From NCBI GenBank assembly GCA_950295325.1, contig OX485804.1:15748001-15812000 (forward strand): a stretch of 64,000 bases of DNA, written 5' to 3'. Source of the DNA: Polytrichum commune. Lineage: Eukaryota; Streptophyta; Polytrichopsida; Polytrichales; Polytrichaceae. Position numbers and translations under genes: made by a program. Numbering within the stretch: position 1 is the stretch's first letter; each line of letters opens with the position of its first letter. The notes under the pieces were generated by a model. That model had not been told where the DNA came from and did not search any database. It saw nothing but the letters and a program-made list of their open reading frames with translations. Of this stretch, positions 22,249-35,354 are shown one piece after another.

Positions 22249-23761
22249 TATATGGCTCAAACACGGTTTCTTGCTTCCCATTTCCTACCAATTTTAGTAT
22301 GACAAAGTCGCCCGCCCGGTGCTTGCCATACGAATCTCCGTGACGTCATCATTGATACGGCCCCCTCGCTCGCTTAATTGCCAACAAAGAGAAATTGCGT
22401 TCGGGGAAACTAATTACTATGTTCCTTACCCTTCTTTCCTTGAGAACCGTATGAGGGTTAGGTTATTCGATGGTAGTGGTAGTAACACCAAGATATCCAT
22501 GTTATGTTGTGTTATGTTGTGTTGTGTTGTGTTGTGTTGTGTTGTTTTACCCCCACCAATTTGTATAATCCAAATACAACTTGTTGTATCACATGTCCTA
22601 CCAGCTCTAGTATGACAATGTCGCCTTGGGGTGCTTGTGATACGAATCTTGATGATGTCATTGTTGACACGGCTCTCTTGCTTAACTTCACTTAATTGCC
22701 AACAAAGTGAAATTGCATTCGGGGGAACTAATCACGGCGTTCCTTACCCTGATTTCCTTGAGAATCGTATGAAAGATAGGTTATTCGATGGTAGTAGTAA
22801 CACCAATGTATCCATGTTGTGTCATGTCATGTCATGTTACCCCCACCAGTTTATATGATCCAAACATGACTTATTGCATCACATGTCCTACCAATTCTAG
22901 TATGACAATGTCGCCTTGGGGTGCTTGTGACACGAATCTTGATGACATCATCGTTGACACGGCTCCCTTGCTTAACATGACTTAATTGCCAACAAAGATA
23001 AATTGTGTTTGGGAAACTAATCACTACATTCTTTACCTTATTTCCATGAGAAGCGTATGTAAGGCATGCTATTCAATGGTGGTAGTAGCAGTAACACCAA
23101 GGTACCCTTGCTATGGTATGTTATGTCATGTCATGTTACCCCCACCAATTTATATAATCCAAACATGACTTATTGCATCACATGTCCTACCAATTCTAGC
23201 ATGACAATGTCACCTCATGGTGCTTGTGATACGAATCTTGATGGCATCGTCGTTGACACGGCTCCCTTGCTTAACTTGACTTATTTGCCAACAAGAAAAA
23301 TTGTGTTTGGGGAAACTAATCACGACATTCTTTACCTTCTTTCCATGAGAAGCGTATGAAAGGTAGGCTATTCAATGGTGGTAGTAGTAGTAACACCAAG
23401 GTACCCATGCTATGCTATGCTATGTTATGTCATATTACCCCCACCCAAGTTCACCAATTTATATGGTTTGAGCACGATTTCTTGCTTCACATTTCCTACC
23501 AAATTTTAGTTTGACAAAGACGCATACGGTGGTGCTTGTGATACGAATCTCGACGACGCCATCATTGACACGGCTTGCTTGCTTATCTTACTTAATCGGC
23601 AACAAGAAAAATGCGGTTGGGAAACTAATCACCATGTACGGTCTTCGTCCCATGGGAATTCTATGAGAGTTAGGTCAAATTCAATGGTAGTGATAGTACT
23701 TAGTTGTAATACTAAGGCGCCCACGCCATGTTATATATATATATATATCACCCCCACCAAG
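22249..23761 (+). repeat. Tandem array, five units of about 290-313 bp
   Basis: The block 'tgacaa(t/a)gtcgcc..ggtgcttg' followed by 'gatacgaatct(t/c)gatga' and 'gccaacaa' recurs, with anchors at about 22294, 22607, 22897, 23196 and 23506. Each unit also contains a hypervariable pentanucleotide segment (ttgtg/tcatg/tatgc) before 'ttacccccacca', which has drifted differently in each unit. Open frames inside restart in each unit and look like satellite by-products rather than genes. Confidence 0.9.
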
Positions 23762-25499
23762 TCTCTTGTAGGCTTGAATTCGAACATCCAAGAGCCTAGC
23801 GGCCCCACACATACCCAAATAGCCTCAAACTAGCCTCCATCATTGGAAGGGACGTGGGCGCAACGTGTCACTACAATATAGACACCGATGGAGTGATGAG
23901 TGGCTTAAGCATCCCTCCAATCTTTCGTTGAGTGGGTTGATTAAGCTCCACTTTATACTTGTGGCCAAATTGAGGGCCGGCCCAAAGGCGAACAAACTCA
24001 ATCAATAGGATCGCTCCACTATAATTATAATTAGGGTTGAGTTTAAATGTTCATTCATTTTATGTGATGTTCGTAGTGGTAGAATTTTGGAGTAAAATCT
24101 TCAAGCCAACTTGAAAGACTTGGGACGAGGTTTTCAAGAGTTTGAACACTCGACACGAGTTGGATTGAGCTCATTTGTGGGATAATGAACATCTTCATCG
24201 TCGATTCATGGAATGTAATTCTCTTCACTAATCTCCCCCCTCGAGAACATTAGGGCCTAAAATCAGGCCTCACCACTATGGATGCGACAAGGGTGGGCCT
24301 AAAAAAAGTTGATAAAGTTGGGCCAAATTGAGGGCTGAATGCTTGAGAAGCGGGTCGATCCTTGATCCAACCCCAAGCTTATGTAAAGTCACCCTAAGTT
24401 GTTGTACATCAAACATTGAACTCATTGTTCAGGCCACGACATATCATGTGGAAGTATTTAAGGTTCTTCGTTGTCACTTAAACCTAAATATAACAAATTT
24501 TTTTGACCTTGTGTATCATCAACCCGTTCATCGATCACGTTATTTCAATCATAGCTTATTTAAAATATATATTGGGATATTTAGGCTTGTGTTAATGACT
24601 CAATTCAAAAACATCAACATATGTGTTATCACAATTGTCAATCACCATCGTTTAAACTTGTATATGTGACTACATAAAGCATGGTTCCACCAAAGGAGAC
24701 ATTGCCTTTGCCTTAGGTTTTGGGCTCGTACAAATTATCACATAGAGCCTTAAAATACACAACAATGTCATTCAGGGTTAAGTCGTCACAAATAGGTTCG
24801 AAGACTAATACATTACATGTATTGAAATATGATCAGGAACTTGGTGTTGAAGTGTGAATAGGTCTAAACAACATGAAACTTGATGTTTAGAGTCAACCGC
24901 AAAATGTCATTGGCATTACACATTGCAACAACATTCAGGAGGTTACGACCATAGTAACATTTTCATCATCCACCTAATCATCAATACCAATATGTGAGTT
25001 CTCAACAGTTCCTATTGCATTTGTTGGATAGATTACATTATGTTAGATATGCAATTGGAACTTCTGGATGATATATTGTTGGATAGTTCCTATTGCATAG
25101 TTCCATATCACACACACACACAAATTCATCATTGTGATAGATATGCATAGTTTTTAATGGTGCAAGACAATTCTTTAGGGATACATGTCAATTACCCACG
25201 ACTCATATGGGTGTAGTGTATCCTTTTAGAAAGCCAGTGAATGATTTTTAAAACGACCTAAGTAGTACTAGGTTAGTCATTTTACTAGGTGTGAGATGTA
25301 GCCTTCAATCAAACATAAAACTGTTAACACAAGTTTATGACATGGGTTTAACCTCTGCTTTCCACCTGACAACGAAAAAGAAAACGTGGCACCATCATTT
25401 TTCATCCAAAAGGACCATATGTAATAATCCTCAAGGTGCATAATCCTCAAGGAGAATGTTTGTAAGTTAGCAAACCTAGTATTTACAATAACAATACTA
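23762..25499. other. No gene recognised
   Basis: A 113-codon plus-strand open frame at 24328-24669 has no recognisable motif and no coding-like composition, so I do not call it. The rest is AT-rich and apparently non-coding. Confidence 0.4.
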
Positions 25500-25504
25500 C
25501 ATTG

Positions 25505-25982
25505 TTTTATGGGATTTAGTGTCACATGCGTAAGCTAGGTTACCCTAATGATCAACAACTTCACCATTAGTGTCACTTCGTGACACTTGGCAATCAAGTG
25601 CGTAGGCTGAATAGTATTATGGGGTGTATGTCTATATTGCACACTGGCCTACAAGTTGACTGAACGTGTACACAAATGCCACTTGGTATTAGTATGCTCA
25701 ATGATGGGTGCCTCTTGCATGTTAAAGATGTAAACACACGACGCTTCCCATTTAGTATGTTCAATAATAACTTCCCCTTGCACATCGAAAAGAAAAACTA
25801 TCATCTCAAGTATCCCAAGGTGCTATGTAAAATGTCATATTGTACATAGATATTCACTTTTAAAAGTTAACGAATAGTGTCATATTAGTAATTAGCAAAC
25901 GTGACACTTTGAAGCCTCCATGCATCTAGTTTAGGCCCTTCACAAACAATCTTCATGACACTAAATATCACGAACAGTACAA
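25505..25982 (-). mobile_element. Family P miniature element, diverged inverted copy
   Basis: The right-half blocks of family P appear in reverse order (gatcaacaacttcac, tgacacttgg, ttgactgaa..gtacacaaatg), ending with 'gacactaaatatcacgaacagta'. The termini are degenerate. Confidence 0.65.
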
Positions 25983-26016
25983 TCTTGAGTGCCTTTTTCA
26001 TCGAGGAGAGGAAGTT

Positions 26017-26233
26017 ATCACATACGAGCGTGCCTCTCATCTATCCAACACAAAAACTTGACCCCACCCTATAGGGTTGTGGTCAATTCATTTTCAAATA
26101 ACTTGGACTAAACTAATCCGACGCCTTTAAAATTATATCCGGTGTCAAATCAGCTAGAAATAGCAACACCCCCCGGATACATACTATTTCGGGACTTCTT
26201 GAATGTTGGATGGATGAGAGGCACGCTCATATG
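26017..26233 (-). mobile_element. Family W MITE, single inverted copy
   Basis: The termini ATACGAGCGTGCCTCTCATC and ..GGATGGATGAGAGGCACGC form an inverted repeat. The core matches family W read backwards (aacttgacccc..ccctatagg). Confidence 0.8.
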
Positions 26234-28359
26234 CCAACCATTTTTCTCCTCTCTCTTTCCCCCCCCCCCCCCCCCTCCTCCTTTTTCATCCCTTTTCATG
26301 ACAAAGATCCCTCCTCATACTAGTTAACTACTCCCTTCCTAACTTCATTCCCAATGCCTTATCTCACAGGTCCCCCCCCCCCCACTCATGCCGACCTTAT
26401 AATTCTTGCATGGCGAACCAATTAGGGTAGAGAGACTCGGTGCCAGCTACTGAGTGAAAATCTACAAATCCCATTCGAGTCATGATGAGGAATGCGAGAA
26501 CAACTATAAATAAAATAAAGAAACCGATATCGATCGATGAGTACAATGGAACATTTGGGAAGAGCGTCCGCTTTTGTTTTTGTACTACTTACCTCACTTG
26601 AGCTTACCTCGACTCCTCTTGACCTTTGTGTGATGGAATTCGCTACATGAGCATTGGGGCAAATCTTCATGGACACGGGAATAGGGGTGTGAACCTATTC
26701 CTGAGTAAATGGACGCCATAGGCTAGATTTTGATAACTTGTTCCGTTACACAAGGTATCGAGGTCTTAAAGTGTCGCTTTTAGAGTTTTCTGCAACTTTT
26801 CAAGATGTGAGAAGTGTGAAGATAATTTGTAGAAGAATATTAAAGATTAGCGAACACGAGTTGGATTGGAGCGACTGAATTTTCAGTGCAAACAAGGTTT
26901 GTATGAGTCCAAGGCAAAATCATAAAGATCATCTTCGATTCGAGCTTGTCAATGCCAAGTACGGGGAGGTCTATTCATGTGTGCATGCTCCCTTCTACTC
27001 CAATCACTGATGCAACTTCAAGTAGCTTGGAGGCAGGGGTGGACATGCTAGCTAGCTAGCTAGCTCCAAGTCAGAGACCCCAAGTAGGTGTCACTGTTGG
27101 ACTTGTGTTCCTTTAAGGCCTCAGTTTCTTAAGTTGGGACTATGTAGGCACACCGTGTTGAGGCGGATGTGCCTAGAGATTAATGGATACTCCTAGAAAG
27201 GGCCGTGACCATGAAAGTGTGAGGCCCTTGACACTTACCCCAAGGGTGAACCATGTAGCACGAGCCTTTGAAGTGGAGTGTGAAGACATACTTGACCAAG
27301 CTCTCAACTGTATTGAATTTCATGTAGGTTGTTCATCCATTCAACCTTTCATTGTTCTCTCTGGGTCTTCAAGCTCTATTGTGAAGTGAGGTGGGGGTGA
27401 TTTTGACATTTTCCACCAATGAAAGATTTTAGATTTCAACGGTCATGGGTCTTCAAGCTATAGCGTAAAGTGCCCCTAAACTAATCTTCATGTGATTAGC
27501 ACATGGCCCAAACCTGGAGATTTTAAGTTTACAGTTGTTAACATCCATTTGTACCGAGGAAATTGAGATAATGAATGATCTTGAAGGATGGTACAAAAGA
27601 ACATGAAACGGAGAATTTCAAACAAGTGTTGTGACTTTGCTTCATGTGAACCAATGAACGGTGTGTATGTGTGTGCTTCAACCTTAAAACAACATCACGA
27701 TTGCCAAATTTATGTCCACAAAGTGCTTTAATAAATGCGTCCACGGAAGAATGGTAGTCATTTCCCAAACACTAACTAATTGCAATGTACTTGCCCCCCC
27801 CCCCCCCCCCCACCATACACAACACAATGGCTTGGTACATCGACATTGCTATCATGCCAAAAGAAAAGGAGAACTTTACTTCCCATCATGCCCATTTACT
27901 CATAAAACATCCATCATGTAAAAAGGCACAAGGCATATATTAAAAACTCTCCATTCAATTCACACAACCAATATTGACCCAACTTTGGGGCCGGGGAAGA
28001 GGGGGGGGGGGTTCAATAAGTCAACTCACTTTCATTTGTATGACAATTTATGTGTACAAAGCATGTATAAAATCTTTTTGATTGGTTACATATTCGTGCC
28101 TTAAAGATTAGTGTTGAGCATGTGCTCTTTTTTGGGCTTTCCAAAAGTAATGACACAATATTACCAAGCAACTCATATAATATGCATCCTTTCTCATGTG
28201 ATGAGGAGGTTTGAATACACTCCGGATGCATAAAATCTCCGCACTTGGTGCCACAATGCTCTAATAACATGATAGCTCTCCGGAAGAGGGAATTTCCATA
28301 ATAACATGAGCATTGTGTGTGTGTGGTTTTTTAAATTTATTTAATCATGATTCCTCGCA
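26234..28359. repeat. Poly(C)/poly(G)-rich interval without a recognised gene
   Basis: Homopolymers: C17 at 26259-26275, C12 at 26372-26383, C18 at 27794-27811 and G11 at 28001-28011. (GCTA)n at 27048-27063. A partial family H-like segment lies near 27361-27480. Nothing else recognisable. Confidence 0.6.
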
Positions 28360-28905
28360 ATCGTGTCCCTTGATTCGTGGAGTGCCGATGCCACTTGGAC
28401 GCGTGTGAGCCGTCGATTCCTAGCAAATGTCCCTGGGCGGCACATGAGGAGACAAGCACACCCGCCTGCGAAAGACGGCGCGGATCTAGGTACGGTGTAG
28501 ATTGAGGCCCCGGGGGGTGTTCACAAGATATCCACGAATGAATGGCGAAATATCTACGTGTGCCGGTCTACGTAGCCACGTACTCTAAAACCGGTCATTC
28601 CTTCTGGCCGTGCGCCGTTGGATTCCTTCCGATCCGGCGGCTGGTACTGGCCCACAGGGACAAGGTCGCCAGCTTGGCCAGCACTCTTGCTGAATGGGTC
28701 TCGGCTGCATGGGACGGGCGAATGGGGGAACGACACGTGGAAGTCCTGGGGTCCGGGGGCCTTTTTACACTCCCTTTGGGGTCTAAAAAGTACATAAAAT
28801 ATCTTCCCCATACTTACCCTCTATCCGGATCATACCATACCACCCCTGTCTGTATGGCTGACAGACCCCTTGAAGTCCTGGAGATATCTCCCTTGCTTTA
28901 TTAAT
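28360..28905. other. GC-richer unique island, promoter-like, no gene recognised
   Basis: This block is clearly richer in G+C than its surroundings and carries several ACGT-core motifs (GACACGTGG near 28732, CTACGTAGCCACGTA near 28569, GGACGCGTG near 28398). A plus-strand frame of 120 codons at 28542-28904 and two minus-strand frames overlap it, but none shows a domain. It may be a remnant promoter or gene 5' end. Confidence 0.35.
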
Positions 28906-29042
28906 TAATCATCCCCAAAAAGGAACAACACCCACTAGCTAACCTACCTCGATAACTAGGGAGCGAGGAGTCCTTAAAGTGAGTCTCCATGTAGGCCGCT
29001 CGCCCACTAGATTCTAGCAAACAATGGGTCAGAGGTGTTCGC

Positions 29043-29250
29043 ATATATGTTGGATGAATGAGAGGTACACTTGTATGTAGCCTGACATAGGATGAAGCCC
29101 AAATGTTTTGGTTCTCAGTTAATTTGATATTGGATATTGTTCTAAAAGACCTTGAATTAGTCTAGACCGTGTCATTTGAAAGGAATCGGCCACAAACTTG
29201 TAGGGGTCGAGTTTTTATGCTGGATGGATGAGAGATATGCTCGTATGCAA
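29043..29250 (+). mobile_element. Family W MITE, diverged copy
   Basis: Both ends carry 'gttggatgaatgagaggta' and 'ctggatggatgagagatatg' type termini around a core with 'aaagaccttgaattagtct' and 'cacaaacttgtaggg'. Confidence 0.6.
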
Positions 29251-31522
29251 TGATTCCCTCTATCCCATTTGAGATATGTGAGTGTTAATTTGGTTTTTCC
29301 TCAAGTTCTCTGACTTATACTGGACCTCCCATGATTTAGGTATGGTTATTGGAAGTGCATGTTTGTTGATTCCTCACCTGAAGGCACGTGTCTTCTTCCA
29401 ATAGTGTGTCACTATTGAGTGTGGCATAGTTAATGAACCTTGAAGACACATTCGAATCTCTTTTAAAGATGTGTCCTTGTGGTGTTTGATCGTTGATCTC
29501 CACCTAACCACGTACCAATCAAATACATGCGTCCAATAAATAAAAAAGATAAAGATAAAGACCCAATAAACATGTGCATACCTCAGGTTGCCTTTGCGAA
29601 TAAGTTGCCACTTTACCCATGCAAGTTATCTTGGGTCAAAACTATACCAATTATGCCTGTTAGTCTAGATTGGAAGTTGGCGTGGGTATGAAATACCATG
29701 GGCCAAATGTATTTGATATGTGGGCTGAAAATCATAGTGGTTTTTTCAAATAATAAAAGGTTAATTTTCAAATATAGGTGATAAAATATCAACAAAATAT
29801 CTATGTTTTTGGTTAATGGTTCATCAACGTTGATCCGAGTTTTGTTTGATAGTTCATAGAAGTTTTGGTATGTAAATCTTATTAACAATAGAATGGGTAC
29901 CATTTCAATTTTATGCAAAAGAAAAGAACTAATCCAATAACATCCACATATCTTACACCTTCTCTCTTACATTGCTTACTTCTTCTCCCAATTGGTCTCT
30001 TGCAAATGTAACAATTGGTTCTGATCCTTGAGTCGGGCCGAGGTCGGCGTTGCGTCGCTCCTAGCATGTGACATCAACAAAAGAATAGCACCAGAGTCGC
30101 ATATGAGCTTGTGGCTATGATCAAGGTGAAGCATTCTTCATTCATACCAACAACGGTTGGCATCGTCTCTCTCTATGTAATAATTGAGAGTTGGGTTGAA
30201 AAGATCATGGATACATACTACAAATAATCTAGTGATTTTTTTTCTTTCTATATGTAGAATATTCAATTCACACTATCACAAATTCTCATGCCTTTTTGTT
30301 CACGCCTTGCAACATGGTTGTGCGTGATATGGTCCAATCTTGCATGCACATCTACACATTGTTTTTTTACTATGTGAATCATCAATTGATCACTGAGCTT
30401 AAAACTCATGGAATATGGTTTTTTCACATCATAATTAAGGGGGGACATTAAACCTTCCTCTACAAGCTTTTTGGGGAGGTAGATACAAGCTGGGGCATCC
30501 CCCATAAAGAAATCGAGATTTTTTGGAACTTGACCGAAAACTTTTGCCCAACTTCGAAAAAACAATTGTCCTTGCATTTTTGAAGGCCACTTATCCACAA
30601 ATCCCATATTGAGTGCACTTCACCTTCAAGGTCCAAAATCTCATACATACATACATACATACATACATACAAAATCCTCATTAGCATTGATGTTATAACT
30701 TTCGCGACTTACCATTTGAAGGGGTCTTTGTCATTCTAGAATGGAACTTAAATTTAGTGTGTTGATTTTAGTATGTATACTTCATACTAGCCTATTCCTA
30801 GGGAGCCTCAAGTCTTTCTCTCGATTGGACCACCAAGTTGACACTAGCCTCTATTTCACGAAGGCTACCGCACTCCACCATTCGAGAGATTTAGTTGCTT
30901 TGAAACCATCATGATGTACTTTCAGACCCCATTAGCCTTTTTGGTTTCCTAGACTTTAGAATCGATTGCATTTCAATGTAAAGTGAAGTGGGGCGGATGC
31001 GGCACTTTCCCACCAATAAGATATTTTAGGTTCCAATGTTCACAAGCCGTCCGTCTCTAATTTAAAGTACCCCGGAGCAAATGGGCAACAACAACAAAAG
31101 AAGTAATTTCTTTGTAATTCGAATCCACTTTTTTGCCTGCCATCCTTTGCTCCAAACCAATATTTGGCACACAAAAACTCCTTAACACATAGTTGGAGGA
31201 GAGCTACAACACACGAATTTCCACGGCCACAAAAGAGTTGTCAACGACCATAGAACTCTTTTGTGCCTCACAACCTCGGAGACCATGACAAGTTTCGAGG
31301 GGTGCCGAAGTTTTACACATGTCGCGTTCGCTAAGTCCCTCGAAAACCTAAACTCAAAGCCAAGGGAGGGGAACTTACATATGTATTCTTCACCCTCGCC
31401 CAAGCTCTCGCTATGGCCAGAAAAGGGCTCTCTATTCCGACCCAACAAATGAAAGAAAAACCCTATTTACGTCGAGTGTCACCACGTGTCCATCCCACGC
31501 TCAAATCGCATGTGGAAACTAA
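29251..31522. other. Dispersed repeat fragments, no gene recognised
   Basis: 29290-29590 is a copy of the dispersed repeat seen at 39860-40620. An (ATAC)n array lies at about 30641-30670. A degenerate family H-like segment lies at about 30960-31080. No exon is supported. Confidence 0.4.
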
Positions 31523-31896
31523 GGGCCGGTTTACACTACGGTGGAGAAGTCCACCGGTCATGAAAAAAAGGGCGTTTCTCAATTGTGATTGGTCGAAAAT
31601 GCAACTCTTGACCGGTGGGTGTTTACACTAGGTGAAGAAAACAATGGTGGTGAACTTTTCTCATGGATGATAAAATGACATGGCCGCCTGCATGGCGGCA
31701 CTTTTTGGAGTTGGGCTTCTCCGGCCTCAAGAGGCCGGACAAGAAACTCCTCCTCCGGAGAAGCCCAACTCAATAAAAATATTTTATTGCCTTTAATTCT
31801 TCTCCGGCACATCCACCATTTGCCTCATATAACCATGTCTTGGCCAAGCATTCTTGACCGACCGGAGGCCTTCTCCACCATAGTGTAAACCGGCCC
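31523..31896 (+). mobile_element. Harbinger-type MITE (family S), copy 1
   Basis: A 374-bp element with GGGCCGGTTTACACTA termini in inverted orientation, flanked by TAA (31520-31522 and 31897-31899). The centre is an inverted repeat with arms GTTGGGCTTCTCCGG (31710-31724) and its complement (31755-31769). The 30 bp between the arms are in the opposite orientation to those of copy 2 at 45937. No coding capacity. Confidence 0.93.
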
Positions 31897-34065
31897 TAAC
31901 TTACGTTTCCGGCTCTAGTGAAGATGCACGAGAGCGGCCTCTCTCTCTCTCTCTCTCTCTCTCGGTGAGGAACTCCATACCCCACCGCTCTTTGGGCACC
32001 GAGTTTTTAATGAATACACATGGACCCCATCATTCGGGGGCAAATCCATCATGAGGTCTTCATGCAGCTTGAATCCTAAATTAAAGTCCGGCGTGAACTT
32101 TTGAAGTCCTTTTCGGACTATAAAATGTCTTCCACTTGTCTGCGTTTAGGGATTCATTCCCTTCCCCACCTATATATTCGCCTAGTGAGTTATAAGAAGA
32201 TCCTACTACACTACCCCCCCCCCACCCTCACCCTCACCCTCACCCTCCATTGTACACGGGAGTGGGACACTCGCACGATAAACACTAGAAGTTGCTCTCC
32301 GGACATATTATGTTACTCCTTGAGGCACGCTTTTTGGGAGTGGGAGGTTGAGCCGCATCGCTCGACACTAAAGGTGGTTGCATCTTCAAGTGTTAGGTCG
32401 TTGATGTTACCAACAAAAGTGACCGGGGGCACGGACCGGGAATGCGGGAAGAATGTACGTCCGCGAAGAAGCCGCTTTATTCCCTTCGGGTAGAGACGGG
32501 TGTGAAACGGCTCCCGCTTTGGGTGTTATGTAACATGTTACTTGGGCGTCGCCTTTGGATCGAGGGGTTGTTTACATCATGGATAGTGAAGTTGTCTTCT
32601 GTTCCTCTAAATTATGTGATTGGTCGCTGAACTCGTCCCAAGGCCACTTGGGTTTACATCAAGAAGAAAAAAAAAAATGTAAGAGTGACCATGGAACTTC
32701 AGGGCCTCAAAAGGCTTGTTTTTCAAGCCTACATTATCCATTGTCATGGTCCAACGGGTTTCGTGGTGAGTGCGGCTGAAGAGGTTCTTCCCTTGTTGCA
32801 AATGTCAAGGGACCATGGCAGAAAAATGCCATCTTCTTCTTCTTCTTCTTCTTCTTCTTCTCTTGACTGTTATTATAGTTAAGAGGAAAGAAGGGGAGAA
32901 GAAGGGAAGTTTAGCACAGCCACTTTTTGGTGCATGGTCACTCCTTTTGGTCCACGTTCAGCTTACACCTAGTGAGAGGCCCAAAAACTTTTAAAATATA
33001 TTTTCCAAAAATTGGACCATGGAAAAAGACCATCCGACATTGGACAACGTTGTGGTCCATGATGTAAATAGCCTTTAACATGTGAATGTAATGTGACATA
33101 GTACTTGTTGAGGCACTCATGTTTGTGTCTCCGTTTACAACCAAAATTATTCATGGTCAGTCGAATGTCTTATAGAGGGCTCCTCTTTTGGACACCTTGA
33201 GCAAGTGAATGATCTCATATTTGCATGGTCAAATCCTCCAATGAACAACGTTGGGTGATAAAAATTGTAGATGGTAATCGTCCATAGGACTACGCAGTAA
33301 AATCAATGGAAACTTCGACACCGTAATCGATCAACAGTGACGATTTATGCTCATATGCCAAAATGCATCAAGAACTAAGAAGATTGGGCCACTTCAAGAG
33401 GAGACAAAGCCCCAGAGACGTGTTACACCACCATGTAAGGAGTCACGAGAGCAAAAGCCACCATGGACAACCCATTAGATCACCGACCAAGAATCACCAC
33501 CACCCCACCAACCAAGGACGACCAAGGACAACCCCAAACTACCAAAGCCACCAACTACCCCTACAAACTAACTATGTTGATGCTTCCGATTCCAAGTAAC
33601 ATACAAGGAGTCTTTTTTACAAAGGATGCCTCCAGCACCCCAAGTTTGGCAAAAGCCTCAGAGAAGGGCCTTGGTTGACGAGGGTTCAATCTTCACGAAC
33701 TTGACGACCCTCGGTCCATACCGTCTTAATGCACATAATGAGATCGTCCCAAATGATATGCTATTCAACCAAGTTGGACTCATGCCATTAAACTAGGTCG
33801 AAAGCTTGGTTATTATGCTCAATCCAAATGGTTTAGAGGGTACTATATCTAAAATAGACATGGTCTAGGATTGATTTTTATCTCACATTGATTAGTCTAG
33901 AACCTAAGAACATAATAAATTGTGTTCTAAATAGGTACACTTTTCACAATAGGTGCACGTACCTTAGAAGACACAAACATGAACAACAAAGGACACTAGA
34001 GCATATAAAAATCGAACAACTTGACAGTTGTCGCACTATCTCGTCTATGGAAGAGATGTAAAGTT
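31897..34065. other. No gene recognised; several microsatellites
   Basis: (CT)n at 31940-31963, C10 followed by (CCCTCA)n at 32215-32247, and (TTC)n at 32829-32862. A 130-codon open frame at 32101-32493 crosses the CCCTCA repeat and has no recognisable domain. Nothing else is supported. Confidence 0.45.
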
Positions 34066-34658
34066 AGTGTCCAAGAAGATTTTTGGGCACAATGAGTCGA
34101 GACCCTAGTGTTTCCAAATCCAACTAGTAACACTTTGAACTCCATACTATCATGCTTGTGGCAACCCAAATATACAACTTAAAATGTTACGTGGTGTTAA
34201 TTTGGATGTGTGATAAAAGAGGATTAGTGTAGCATGTGATATTCTAGAATAATACAAAACCAACATTGCAATAACAACAACAATTACAAAGATAATAACG
34301 ATAATAATGATGCATGTGAGCATGTGCTTTGAATTCTTTGGTGGTTTACTTCAATGTCAAAACCCATGGTATATGGGAGAAAACATGATAACAAAGAGTT
34401 GGCTTAAAATTGAGAACATCCGTTTCCTAGGGTTTTGGGATATAAGAGAAGGAGCGACATGAAGGGGGTTGATATTACGGAGTCTAGAGTATACATGTTG
34501 ACATCTTTCATGTTTTTCTTTCTTAACTTGAAGTTTTTTTCGAGATTCCTCCAGAATGACCGGTGCTTTTTCTGAAGTCTTGATGAACTTCAACCAGTTA
34601 TTCCTCCAAATCAACCGGTTATCATCTGTAACTAGCAGCCAATCCTCTCCGTTCATTG
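34066..34658 (-). mobile_element. Family A hAT-type MITE interrupted by a family B element
   Basis: Read on the minus strand, it starts at 34658 with CAATGAACGGAGAGGATTGG and continues through the conserved blocks (aaccggttga, gatgtcaacatgta). It breaks at about 34492 and resumes at about 34132, ending near 34066. The 360 bp in between are a family B miniature element (compare 18529-19021) flanked by TA, so the order of insertion is visible. Confidence 0.8.
34133..34492 (+). mobile_element. Family B miniature element nested in a hAT-type MITE
   Basis: The ends ACTTTGAACTCCATACTATC and ..TTGATATTACGGAGTCTAGAGT match the termini of the 18529 element. 'gtggcaaccaaa' type and 'acatccgtttcctagggttt' blocks are shared. 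It is shorter than the 18.5-kb copy. Confidence 0.75.
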
Positions 34659-34678
34659 TGTAAAGTTTGTGCAGTTCA

Positions 34679-35177
34679 GAGCCACTTCACACATGAGACT
34701 GAGAGCCCGTGACCATTACACTTCAAGCACTCTCATTGGTGGAAAGGACGGAGCTGGTCCAAGTTCGCTTCACACTACGCTTGAGGGACCAACGGAGTAC
34801 GTGAATGCAAGATGGATGTAAAGTCTACATGGATTCCTACATGGCACTGAATGGATCATGTTTCATGGTCACTTGGTTTATTTTCGAAAACCACCTCTTG
34901 GAGGTAGGTCTAACACAAAACCGGGAGACCATGGCAGTCCGATTGCTCACAACCGTTGGTTTATTCTACTTTATCATGTGTGAGGACCCGCGTGAATAGA
35001 AATTCATTGAAATAGCATTTGGTTGAGGTCCCGGTCACATATGACTTCACACTACACTCGAAGGTCCGTGACCACACTACGTGATTGTGGAGGTGTGTTG
35101 GGACGGCCTTTGGACACTTTCTTTTGGGCTCTCACAATCTCATCGTCACGGCTCTTGGCTCGTGTGTGAAGTGGCCC
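34679..35177 (+). mobile_element. Harbinger-type MITE (family H), 499 bp, TCA flanked
   Basis: The termini (G)AGCCACTTCACACATGAGAC and ..GTGTGAAGTGGCCC are inverted, and TCA flanks both sides (34676-34678 and 35178-35180). It is the same length as the copy at 35355 and nearly identical to it, suggesting local duplication rather than two insertions. Confidence 0.85.
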
Positions 35178-35178
35178 T

Positions 35179-35354
35179 CAGTGTCAGGGAGAGTTTTGGG
35201 CATAATCGGTCAAGATCCTTGTGCTTTCTAAGTTACATGCAGACATCTTTCAGGTCTTCTTTATTTAATTATAATAATATTTTATATATTCCTCTAAGGT
35301 TGGTAGGCAAGTTTCCTGAACTCTTGAGCTTTGACCAGTTATTTCTCAAACTCA
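35179..35354 (-). mobile_element. Family A hAT-type MITE fragment between two family H copies
   Basis: It starts AGTGTCAGGGAGAGTTTTGG and keeps 'gcataatcggtcaagatcc', 'acatgcagacatctttcagg' and 'ttgaccagttatttctcaaac'. It stops where the next family H element begins, so its 5' part is missing. Confidence 0.75.

Noticed and set aside
22008-23359. Consecutive plus-strand open frames around 22.0-23.4 kb that look like a protein family
   Set aside because: They restart in each tandem unit and depend on the short repeats; the reading frame is not conserved through the variable segment.
32215-32247. Telomere-like (CCCTCA)n
   Set aside because: The unit is not the plant telomere heptamer (CCCTAAA) and the run is short; it is a simple repeat.
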